From JBGLNJ01 sp964353405 (lineage in GTDB: Bacteria > Chloroflexota > Anaerolineae > Fen-1058), in the NCBI GenBank assembly GCA_964353405.1, contig CAYGWJ010000218.1, positions 1-31,267 of the forward strand: DNA of 31,267 nt, written 5' to 3'. Numbering within the stretch: position 1 is the first letter of the stretch; each line of letters begins with the position of its first letter. This document shows positions 15,100 to 22,341 of this stretch, piece after piece. The notes under the pieces are model-generated. The model ran no database searches. It saw only the letters and a program-made list of their open reading frames with translations, and was not told the DNA's origin. The position numbers and the translations under genes are program-made.

Positions 15100-16980
15100 T
15101 TACTCAACCGGAATCTGCTTGTAGACTTTGTCAATGTCAATGCCCTGCCTGCGGCGATAGGCGCTAAAGCCAAAGTAGATCGCCGCCGCGACGACATAGT
15201 TGGCGACCATGAACAGCATCGAGCTGGGGTTCGACCAGCCGACGCCATACGCCTTGGCCGGATCCCAGATCCATTCCACCAGCAGCCAGTCCAGGAAGAA
15301 CAGGAACAGCAGGCCGGCAAAGGTGATGACGGGCATCTCTTTGCCCATCACTCTGGTCCCCACATAGTAGAGCACCCAGGCCAGCACCGCCGCATTGACC
15401 ACCGTGAGCCCCCAGACCAGGATCACAATGATCCAGGTCAGCGCGTCGGCGCCCGCGCCCGGCAAGCTGCCCGTGACGGTGAGGCCATAGCGCACCGAGT
15501 TGATGATCAGGTAGATGGCCCCCAGGGCATACAGGATCAGCGCCACCCAGCCCGCCCAGATGGGCACCTTGGACTTGGCGATGGGCGAGCCCTCATACAC
15601 CTCCTTCGTGCGCCAGGGCAGGATCGTCGCCGCCACCGTCGTGCCCAAGAACGTCACCGCGATGACGAGCGTAGCGTCCAGGGCCAGCGTCTGGAAGCTG
15701 AGGAGGTTGTAGGCATACAGGTACGAGATGATGAGCGACGGGATGGTCATCAGCAGCAGCGCAAAGATGGGCGTGCGCGTGCGCGGCTCGACGCGTGACA
15801 CCCAGTCGGGCAGCAGGCGGTCAAAGGCCGCCGCAAAGATCACGCGCGTGGAGCTGAGGAACACCGTGCCCGACCAGCCGAACCACCACAGGCTCAACAG
15901 CAGGACGACGATGAACTGGAGCACGGGACTGGTGGTGAGGAACGCCGCGAACAACCCCGGATAGGGCCAGAACGGCAGCGGCGGCGCGTCCGTCGTGAGT
16001 CCCCACTTGAACGCCCAGAACGCTCCGTTGGCTTTGTTGTAAAAGTCCCAGCCCAACGTCTTGGCGATCAGCGCAAAAAAGACGATGGCCAGCACGGCGG
16101 TGGCAATCACCGCGGCGGCCATGCCCCAAAAGTTGCGCTTATAGTCGTTCGCGCCGCGCACCTCGCCGTAAAGCGTCGAGCCCCAGTTCGGCCACAGATT
16201 CCAAAAGACCAGCATCGGGATCACGACCAGGCTCGCGCCGAGCGTCCAGTTGCCCCACGCGGGCGCGGCCGTGCCGGCGGCCTCGCCCGCCTTGAGCGTG
16301 GCCTGATAGAACTCGGTGCCCTGCGCCCCGAACATCGTCGGCACCAGGTTATTGAGGTTATTGACAAAGGTCTGGTTGTTGCCAAACAGCAACAGGAAAA
16401 AGGCCAACCCCAGGCCGACCAGGCCGCCCCAGAAGCAGGCCTTCTGGATGCGCGCGTACCACTTCATGCCGATGCCGATGTAGATGCTCACCAGCACACA
16501 CAGGATAAAGCACGCCCAGAACAGCCCGCTGGGATCGGCGGTGAACCACAACGCGGCATCCTTGGCGCCCGCAATAGCCAGGAGAGGCGTGAACACTTCG
16601 TAGGTCAACATCTGGCCATAGAGCGGCACCCACAGCCAGAGAATGAACCACCAGCCGGTCACGGCCAGGATAAACCCTACGGTCCGGCCCAGCACGCGGC
16701 TTTGCCACACATAGTCGCCGCCCGCGCGCGGCATGGCCGAAATCAGGCTGGCGTAAACGATCACTTCCAGGATGGTAAAGGCGGCGCTGATGATGACCGC
16801 CGGAACCATGTGCCCGTTGAGTGACCAGCAGTAGGAAAAGATGTACAACCCCAGCGTGATGAGGTTGATGGAGAACAAGGCGTACACAAATGCGTCAAAG
16901 ACTGACCAGGCCCGTACCAGGCCACTCGCCTTGCGAGTGAAAAGGGTCACTTGACTTTTCGGCGCGGTTACGCTACTCAT
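15100..16980 (-). CDS. APC superfamily amino-acid/amine permease
   Basis: From the ATG at 16980 (GGAG about 9 nt upstream) the protein has 626 residues and 12 or more membrane segments. The first, after KASGLVRAWSVFDAFVYALF, shows the APC N-terminal helix break. SAMPRAGGDYVWQSRVLG near residue 90 matches the conserved helix-2/3 region of APC amino-acid carriers (PRSGGDYV-type), and WWFGWSGTVFLSSTRVIFA matches helix 8. It should import an amino acid, amine or betaine-like solute by ion symport. Its position left of the methylamine-type genes makes their substrate a reasonable guess, but it is separated from them by the metallophosphoesterase gene. The length exceeds the usual 450-550 residues because of long loops and a C-terminal extension (RRRQGIDIDKVYKQIPVE). 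Confidence 0.9.
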   Translation of the reverse strand: MSSVTAPKSQVTLFTRKASGLVRAWSVFDAFVYALFSINLITLGLYIFSYCWSLNGHMVPAVIISAAFTILEVIVYASLISAMPRAGGDYVWQSRVLGRTVGFILAVTGWWFILWLWVPLYGQMLTYEVFTPLLAIAGAKDAALWFTADPSGLFWACFILCVLVSIYIGIGMKWYARIQKACFWGGLVGLGLAFFLLLFGNNQTFVNNLNNLVPTMFGAQGTEFYQATLKAGEAAGTAAPAWGNWTLGASLVVIPMLVFWNLWPNWGSTLYGEVRGANDYKRNFWGMAAAVIATAVLAIVFFALIAKTLGWDFYNKANGAFWAFKWGLTTDAPPLPFWPYPGLFAAFLTTSPVLQFIVVLLLSLWWFGWSGTVFLSSTRVIFAAAFDRLLPDWVSRVEPRTRTPIFALLLMTIPSLIISYLYAYNLLSFQTLALDATLVIAVTFLGTTVAATILPWRTKEVYEGSPIAKSKVPIWAGWVALILYALGAIYLIINSVRYGLTVTGSLPGAGADALTWIIVILVWGLTVVNAAVLAWVLYYVGTRVMGKEMPVITFAGLLFLFFLDWLLVEWIWDPAKAYGVGWSNPSSMLFMVANYVVAAAIYFGFSAYRRRQGIDIDKVYKQIPVE

Positions 16981-17074
16981 CGTGAGACTCCTTGTCTGTG
17001 ATTTGCTCGACGCAGATCCATGAATTGCTCGCAGCATTCCCGGATCGGCGCCCCGGTCGGGAGAAACTCAAAAC

Positions 17075-17172
17075 CTAGCAGCCCGTCGGAGAACCCTTGT
17101 AGCATAGGGCCTTGTGCCCGTCGCTATTCCGCCCACGAGGGGCTAAACTACACCTCTCCGACAGACGGCTAG
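17075..17172. repeat. 98-bp MITE/REP-like element with imperfect inverted ends
   Basis: The 19-nt ends (17075-17093 and 17154-17172) are inverted copies matching at 15 of 19 positions around TCTCCGAC and GCTAG. The interior has no gene. The element lies in the 288-bp gap between the APC permease and the metallophosphoesterase; the rest of that gap shows nothing else I can assign. Confidence 0.4.
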
Positions 17173-17268
17173 CCAAGACGTCGTCTCCACACTATTCGCT
17201 CGATACTGGCAGAACCTCCTTTCGGGCCATGCGGGCAAGACCGGCCCAGGTCAGGGACGGGCAGGGGC

Positions 17269-18207
17269 TTATCCCGTGGTCATGACATAGTTGCCGACTT
17301 TGTCACGCTTGAGCTCGATGACGACGCCCAGCAGCATCCCCTGCTCGTACATGCTGCCGGCGTTAAAGCACACGGTGCGTTTGTACTTGCGCCTGCCCTT
17401 GCCTTCGTGGATGTGGCCGTGCAGGCCGAGGATCGGCTGATATTTTTCAATGACCTCCAGCACGGATTTGCTGCCCACGTTCACCAGCGAGCGGCCGGCA
17501 TACGCGGGCCGCAGGTCTTTGGTCAGTTCGGGCGCTTCGTCCAGCCCGCTGCCGTAAGGCGGCGCGTGAAGATTGAACACCGCGTTGCGCGGGTCGCGCG
17601 CTTGGCCGATGACGGCCTCGATGCGCTGGCGCAGCTTGTCTTCCGGTTCCTCGCGGTGAGTGTTCCACGGCGTGGGATTCGTCCAGCCGGAGTTGACCAT
17701 CTCGTGATGCTCGTCCAGTTGGATGACCTGGCCTTCGACCATCTTGACGGTTTTGGACGTGGCAATGACCTGGTCTATCTCAAAGATGTCGTCGTTGCCG
17801 GGGCAGACGTAACACTGGATACCCGTTCCGGCCAGCTTGGCGTCGGCATATTCCATCCAACGCTCAGCCGTCTTGATCACCTGCTCCTGGAAGAGCGCGT
17901 CCGAGCGGCCCGGCGTGTTGGAGATGGCGTTCACTTCGTCGGGGTCGGTGACATAGGGATAGTAACCGCGATCCTGGATGGTCCGAGCCATCTTGTCCAC
18001 TTGTTCCTGGCTGTTCAGAATCGTCTCTTGCTCCAACAAGGTCACTTTGTATTTGCCGCCGCCCTGGGCGATGATAGGCACGATGGCCTTGCCCGTCATG
18101 TCGCCGCCCAAGATGATGGTGTCGGCTTCATAGAACTTGGCGCCGCTGATAAACTTTTTCCAGCAAATCTCTGAGCCGTGAACGTCGGTCGCGTAAAAAA
18201 TCTTCAT
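17269..18207 (-). CDS. Calcineurin-like metallophosphoesterase
   Basis: A 312-residue protein with the dinuclear metallophosphoesterase motifs in order: D8-V-H10 in YATDVHGS, GGD 34-36, PGNDD near 140, NLHAPP near 215, and GLHGHIHEG near 260. It belongs to the YfcE/MJ0936-like class of small phosphodiesterases or phosphatases acting on nucleotides or phosphodiesters. An unusual insertion between GGD and GND (residues about 45-135) contains a helical, charged segment. The ATG at 18207 follows GAGGAGG with good spacing. It is flanked on both sides by repeat elements, so it appears to be transcribed alone. Substrate unknown. Confidence 0.9.
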   Translation of the reverse strand: MKIFYATDVHGSEICWKKFISGAKFYEADTIILGGDMTGKAIVPIIAQGGGKYKVTLLEQETILNSQEQVDKMARTIQDRGYYPYVTDPDEVNAISNTPGRSDALFQEQVIKTAERWMEYADAKLAGTGIQCYVCPGNDDIFEIDQVIATSKTVKMVEGQVIQLDEHHEMVNSGWTNPTPWNTHREEPEDKLRQRIEAVIGQARDPRNAVFNLHAPPYGSGLDEAPELTKDLRPAYAGRSLVNVGSKSVLEVIEKYQPILGLHGHIHEGKGRRKYKRTVCFNAGSMYEQGMLLGVVIELKRDKVGNYVMTTG

Positions 18208-18254
18208 TCGTTCCTCCTCTCTTTCCTGTCACAAAGACACCAAGACACTATTAT

Positions 18255-18329
18255 GTTTGTCACCCTGAGCGGAGCGAAGGGTCTCTGTCTCGTGTGATAG
18301 AGATTCCTCGCTTCGCTCGGAATGACAAA
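18255..18329. repeat. Dispersed imperfect palindrome, copy 1 (GAGCGGAGCGAAGG type)
   Basis: The left arm TTTGTCACCCTGAGCGGAGC and the right arm CTTCGCTCGGAATGACAAA form a long imperfect hairpin. A second copy follows at 18365-18437. This matches a well-known style of intergenic palindrome that recurs in many bacterial genomes. It probably also acts as a transcription barrier between the MttB-1 and metallophosphoesterase genes. Confidence 0.75.
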
Positions 18330-18364
18330 TGGTAAGTAGGCTTCCGCTCCTGTGTCCCACCTAC

Positions 18365-18437
18365 GTTTGTCACCCTGAGCGGAGCGAAGGGTCTCTGCCT
18401 AGCGGGAAAGAGATTCTTCGCTTCGCTCAGAATGACA
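18365..18437. repeat. Dispersed imperfect palindrome, copy 2
   Basis: Same left arm as copy 1 (18255-18329), with a nearly identical right arm ending AATGACA and a different loop. The two copies are in direct orientation about 35 bp apart, filling the 276-bp gap downstream of MttB-1. Confidence 0.75.
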
Positions 18438-18483
18438 GGCCCTTGGTGTTGTTGGTCCCCTTCAGGGGGTTGTGTCTTGGTGG

Positions 18484-19938
18484 TTATTTCCATCCATCGG
18501 GCGGAACCGAATCCCCCATAACCAAACCCTCAAATTTGGCGCGGATGCGCGCGTCTACGTCGGGCGAAAAGACCGCCGGGTTGTCGCGCATCAGGATCTC
18601 GCGCACACGCTGCATCGCGCGCGCTTGCGAGTCGAGCGCGCCTTTCTTGATCCACATATCGCGCGGGTCACGGTCGGCAATCCTGGGCAAGAGGCCCACG
18701 GTCTTCATCAGCTTGCGTGTTTGCTTGTGCGTCATGAAGGTGCCGCCGGGGCCAATCTCGGCAATCACGTCGAGCGACAGGTTCTCTTGGCTGAATTCCA
18801 GCCCGCGCTTGATGCGCTTGAGCATCAGCGCGATTTCGTCGTCAATCGCCAGCTTGGCAAAGTCGAACGCCTTGAGCGCGTCGAGCAAGCCGCCCATGTT
18901 CAACATGTCAATGCCAGACAGAACGCCTGCCACGGCGGACATGCCCGTCTCAAAGCCCGACTGCGCGTCGTTGACCTTGGAGTTGGTCAGGCCAATGTAG
19001 CCGCCGTAAGGCACATGATAAAAGCGTGCCATCTGCGCGCAGGCCATGTGCAGCAGGCCGCACTCGATGCCGCCCGAAGCGTACGCGCCGGAGCGCATGT
19101 CGGCCACCGTCGGAAGGGTGGCGTAAATCTGCTCCGTTCCGGGGCGCACCATTTCCGTCAGCACGGCCGCCGCCAGGAACTCGGCGTTGCACTGCGCCAC
19201 GGTTCCAGCCAGCGTCATGGGTGAAGTCAGCCCCGCGTTGGGCACGTAGCTGCCATAGACCGGCAGGCCTTGCTCGGCAAAAAAGATGACCATCTCCGTC
19301 GAGTTGACGTCCATCGTCAGCGGCGAGACGACGGGGCAAAAGTGGAACGTGATAAAGGGATGGTCGCGGAACGCGGCTTGACTGCCCGCGATGAGAAAGC
19401 CGAGCTGCAGCACCTTGGCAGCGTCGTCGGCATCCAGTACGGTGCTGCGCAAAGGCTTGAGGCAGTTCTTGGCCGCCGGGTAGAGACGCGCCAGGCTATA
19501 GTGGCCGGGCGGCGCGTCGTCGGCCAGGGTCGAGGTCGAAAAGACGTCGTGGCCGGGCAGCTCGTTGACGACGTGCGCGATGCGCGCAATGTCATCCGAG
19601 CGTGAGCGCCGTTCCTCGCCCGTGACCGGGTCAATGATGTTGGGCGCCGAGCTGGCCGTGACGACAATCGGCCCATCGCCGGGGATGGTCTTGTCGTATT
19701 TAGGATCACGCCCGCGAAAGGTGAAGGTGGGTGGGACGGCCTTGCGAAATTCTTCGACGACCGCGCGCGGAAACCTTACTCCCTGCGTCTCCGAGTTCAC
19801 GTTGCAGCCGTGCCGGGCAAAAATCGCGCGCGCCTTTTCGTTGCGCACCAGCAGCCCGACCTTTTCCAGGATTTCGAGCGAAGCCTCGTGGACGCGCTCG
19901 ACTTGCTCTTGTGTCAGCAGTGTGGCGAAATTGACCAT
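18484..19938 (-). CDS. MttB-superfamily corrinoid methyltransferase, non-pyrrolysine (MttB-1)
   Basis: A 484-residue uninterrupted member of the trimethylamine methyltransferase (MttB) family. Recognisable parts are the N-terminus TQEQVERVHEASLEILEKVG, CPVVSPLTM near 205, NAGLTSPMTLAGTVAQ near 240, the barrel segment SGGIECGLLHMACAQMARF, and C-terminal IGPGGTFMTHKQT. There is no in-frame amber codon, so it belongs to the non-Pyl branch, whose characterised members demethylate glycine betaine, proline betaine or carnitine-like substrates and pass the methyl to a corrinoid protein. GGAGA lies about 8 nt before the ATG. It is the last gene of the block DMGDH-like, Rieske, PfkB-like, MttB-1. Its exact amine is not predictable. 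Confidence 0.9.
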   Translation of the reverse strand: MVNFATLLTQEQVERVHEASLEILEKVGLLVRNEKARAIFARHGCNVNSETQGVRFPRAVVEEFRKAVPPTFTFRGRDPKYDKTIPGDGPIVVTASSAPNIIDPVTGEERRSRSDDIARIAHVVNELPGHDVFSTSTLADDAPPGHYSLARLYPAAKNCLKPLRSTVLDADDAAKVLQLGFLIAGSQAAFRDHPFITFHFCPVVSPLTMDVNSTEMVIFFAEQGLPVYGSYVPNAGLTSPMTLAGTVAQCNAEFLAAAVLTEMVRPGTEQIYATLPTVADMRSGAYASGGIECGLLHMACAQMARFYHVPYGGYIGLTNSKVNDAQSGFETGMSAVAGVLSGIDMLNMGGLLDALKAFDFAKLAIDDEIALMLKRIKRGLEFSQENLSLDVIAEIGPGGTFMTHKQTRKLMKTVGLLPRIADRDPRDMWIKKGALDSQARAMQRVREILMRDNPAVFSPDVDARIRAKFEGLVMGDSVPPDGWK

Positions 19939-19982
19939 TCAGTTGTCTCCGCTGTGAGTGTGGGGCGATTTCGCTCTTCGCT

Positions 19983-20936
19983 TTACGCTCCACGCTCAAC
20001 TTTGAGCTGACGCGCCAGGCGTTTTACCTCAGCCACAGGCTCAACCTTGAGTCCCACCCGGGCGACCTTGAGCGATGCAGCCGCGGTAGCAAAGCGCACC
20101 GTGTCTTCCAACGTCCAGCCTCGGATGGCGCCGTAGATAAAGCCGGTCGAAAAAGTGGCGCCTGCGCCGCAGCCATCCACCACTGGCACTTTTGGCGGCC
20201 ACACACGCCAGGATTTATTTCCACGCACGACCAGGCAGCCCTCACCCGCCAGTGTGATGATGGCGGTTTTGGCTCCGGCCTCGAGCAGCTTGTGCGCCAC
20301 ATCCGACGGCTCGCAACTTCCGCACTGCGCAGGATCGGTGACGGCCTGACAGAGGGCAGCCCGCTTGACGTAGCGGCTGAGGATGTCCGGGTCTTGATGC
20401 CCGTGCTCCAGGTTGAGAAAGACGGGGATGCCCAATCGGTTCGCCTCGTCCATCGCGCGGAGAATGTGGTCGCCGTCATACCAGTCTACGTAGAGCAGGC
20501 TTGACCCTTTCAAGAGTGAAAGGTCGGCGGTGTCGAGCGTGTCCAGCACGCGTGGCTGGCGCTGCCAAAAGTAGGTGCGCGCGCCTGTGCGATCCGACAC
20601 GTCCACCTCATATGGCGTGGTAAAACGCGATGACAGGCGCACCTTGCCCAGAACGCCCAGCGCTTTGAGCCGGCGAGCAATGTTTCGCCCGCGATAGTCG
20701 TTACCCAGCGTCGTCCCGACAAGGCCGCTCTGCACGTCCCATTGCCGGAGCAAGCAAGCGACGATGGCGGCGTCGTCAAAGATAAACTCGCTCACGTCCT
20801 GGATGAGCGCGCCGCAATTGTGTGCGGGCAACTGTTCCACCACCAGAATTGCCACTGGCGTGAGCATCCCAAAGCAGACGACTTCCGCCGTTGGGTTGGG
20901 CGACGAGTGCGTTGCTTTATGGGTGACTTGCTTCAA
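19983..20936 (-). CDS. PfkB/ribokinase-fold protein with altered catalytic motif (possible pseudokinase)
   Basis: From the TTG at 20936 (AGGAGC about 7 nt upstream) this is 317 residues beginning just before the first beta strand AEVVCFGM. The ribokinase fold is clear: ITLAGEGCLVV near 228-237 and PVVDGCGAGATFSTGF at 251-266. In active PfkB enzymes the last motif is GAGD, the Asp being the catalytic base; here that position is A260. The N-terminal GGxxxN substrate motif is also absent (FIFDDAAIVACL instead). It may be inactive, regulatory, or specialised. It lies 44 bp before MttB-1 and 129 bp after the Rieske gene, so probably in the same operon. The upstream open frame to 21053 runs through repeats and is not coding. 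Confidence 0.8.
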   Translation of the reverse strand: MKQVTHKATHSSPNPTAEVVCFGMLTPVAILVVEQLPAHNCGALIQDVSEFIFDDAAIVACLLRQWDVQSGLVGTTLGNDYRGRNIARRLKALGVLGKVRLSSRFTTPYEVDVSDRTGARTYFWQRQPRVLDTLDTADLSLLKGSSLLYVDWYDGDHILRAMDEANRLGIPVFLNLEHGHQDPDILSRYVKRAALCQAVTDPAQCGSCEPSDVAHKLLEAGAKTAIITLAGEGCLVVRGNKSWRVWPPKVPVVDGCGAGATFSTGFIYGAIRGWTLEDTVRFATAAASLKVARVGLKVEPVAEVKRLARQLKVERGA

Positions 20937-20980
20937 TTGTGGCTCCTGTGTTGGGTCATTGTCGGGGCGAACTTGACGCC

Positions 20981-21102
20981 CAGGGCAGACACGCCGGTCT
21001 GCCCCTACGCGGCGACGGCATTGAACAATTGCCGCAGGTACCAGGGCAGACACGCCGGTCTGTCCCTACGCGGCGACGGCATTGGACAATTGCCGCAGGT
21101 AC
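20981..21102. repeat. Tandem 61-bp duplication of the Rieske gene 3' end with palindromic repeat
   Basis: Copies 20981-21041 and 21042-21102 differ at only two positions. Each contains the codons for WYLRQL(S/F)NAVAA, the TAG stop, and a GC-rich hairpin (GGGCAGAC with GTCTGCCC). The copy nearer the PfkB gene is thus a vestigial extra gene end outside the reading frame. Near identity indicates a recent event. The hairpin belongs to the same 26-bp family as the array at 31098-31267. Confidence 0.85.
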
Positions 21103-22319
21103 CAGCGCAGAAAGCTGTCCACGTTGTATTCCTTGTACGTGGACAGCGGCCCAGGCACATACGCGCGCGAGTTGACGCCGCGCTGAGCATGCCCGCAAAT
21201 CTCCCAGTCCTGCTCGGCGGTCAACTGCCAAAAGGGCGCCAGCTTGTCGAGAGAGTAGTCTCTGCCCTCGACGGCGTCCGCGTCCACCAGCCAGATGAGC
21301 CGGGCCAGCGTCTGGTACGGCCCGGCGGGCGTCAGGCGCGTGGTCACGCCGTGGTCGCAGCTCGAATGATTCCAGAAATTCGGCAGCGTGCGGATGCGCA
21401 GCGTGCCCACATCCGGGTCGGCATAGTCGCCCATCAGCGGAGCGACCTGCCGGCCGTCCATGGATTCGCTCACATAGCCTTCCACGAGCGGCGTGCGGTT
21501 GGCCGCATACCAGATGTTGTGGTCCGCGTCGGGGAAAGGCGTCATGCCGGATTCCGTTCGCAAAGGCATGCCGGCGGCGGCCCACCTGGCTTGGAGCTTG
21601 TCCGTGGCGACGGCAAGCTGCTGTGCCACTCGACCGCCCAAATCGTCGGCGTTATAGTGGTCGAAATTCGCTTTGATGTACTGCGGGTGATTGACGTTGC
21701 AATGAAAACACTCGCGGTTGTTCTCCCACACCAGCTTCCAGTTGGCGGAGATAAGATAGTCGCCGATCTTGGCAACCTTGGCGCGCGTAAAGCCTTGCGG
21801 CCTGGCGAGCGGCGCAATCGTCTGACAAGCCGCTGAAAAGTCTGGGGGCTTTTCGGCCAGGTTGATATAGATCATCCCCTCGATTTCTCGCACGTGAACC
21901 TTGTGCAGTCCAAGCTGCGACTTGTCAAGGTCCTCGTGCATCCCGCGCCAGACAAGCAGTTGTCCGTCGCGCCCGTAGGTCCATTGATGGTAAGGGCAGA
22001 CAAAGCGCTTGACGTGTCCCTCCGGCTGCGCGCAGATGAGTGTGCCCCGGTGGCGGCAGACATTGTGCAGCGCGTGAACCCGGCCATCGTCGCCTCGGAC
22101 AATGATGACAGAGTCGGTATCCAGGTCGTAGAGGATATAGTCGCCGGGGTTGGGAATCTGGCACGTGTGACCGGCGAACAGCCAGCCTTGCCGCCAGACG
22201 ATTTCGATGTCGGCTCGATAGATCAGCTCGTCGTGATAAAACGAGCGTGGCAGCCCGTAGCCGGGCCGGCGTGCTGCAACTAGCTCCTTTATCTTCTCAC
22301 TCTCTGACTGCGTAAACAT
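21066..22319 (-). CDS. Rieske non-heme iron oxygenase, alpha subunit (betaine/carnitine-type demethylase)
   Basis: From the ATG at 22319 (GAGG 9 nt upstream; an in-frame GTG at 22325 is the alternative) the protein has 417 residues. The Rieske [2Fe-2S] ligands are C88-R-H90 and C108-P-Y-H111. The mononuclear iron site has H206 and H211 in NNRECFHCNVNHP. The residue bridging the two centres is E203, where ring-hydroxylating enzymes have Asp; Glu is characteristic of quaternary-amine oxygenases such as carnitine monooxygenase. With O2 and a reductase it should remove or release a group from a betaine-like substrate (for glycine betaine: dimethylglycine plus formaldehyde). It follows the DMGDH-like gene by 22 bp, which would take the product further. 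No ferredoxin-type reductase gene is in the window. Its last codons are duplicated downstream. Confidence 0.9.
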   Translation of the reverse strand: MFTQSESEKIKELVAARRPGYGLPRSFYHDELIYRADIEIVWRQGWLFAGHTCQIPNPGDYILYDLDTDSVIIVRGDDGRVHALHNVCRHRGTLICAQPEGHVKRFVCPYHQWTYGRDGQLLVWRGMHEDLDKSQLGLHKVHVREIEGMIYINLAEKPPDFSAACQTIAPLARPQGFTRAKVAKIGDYLISANWKLVWENNRECFHCNVNHPQYIKANFDHYNADDLGGRVAQQLAVATDKLQARWAAAGMPLRTESGMTPFPDADHNIWYAANRTPLVEGYVSESMDGRQVAPLMGDYADPDVGTLRIRTLPNFWNHSSCDHGVTTRLTPAGPYQTLARLIWLVDADAVEGRDYSLDKLAPFWQLTAEQDWEICGHAQRGVNSRAYVPGPLSTYKEYNVDSFLRWYLRQLSNAVAA

Positions 22320-22341
22320 CCTCACTAACCTCTCTCGCGTC

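Noticed and set aside
20937..21053. Extension of the PfkB-like gene upstream to 21053
   Set aside because: The added residues come from the 61-bp duplicated repeat and resemble no kinase; a TTG with AGGAGC at 20936 fits the fold boundary.
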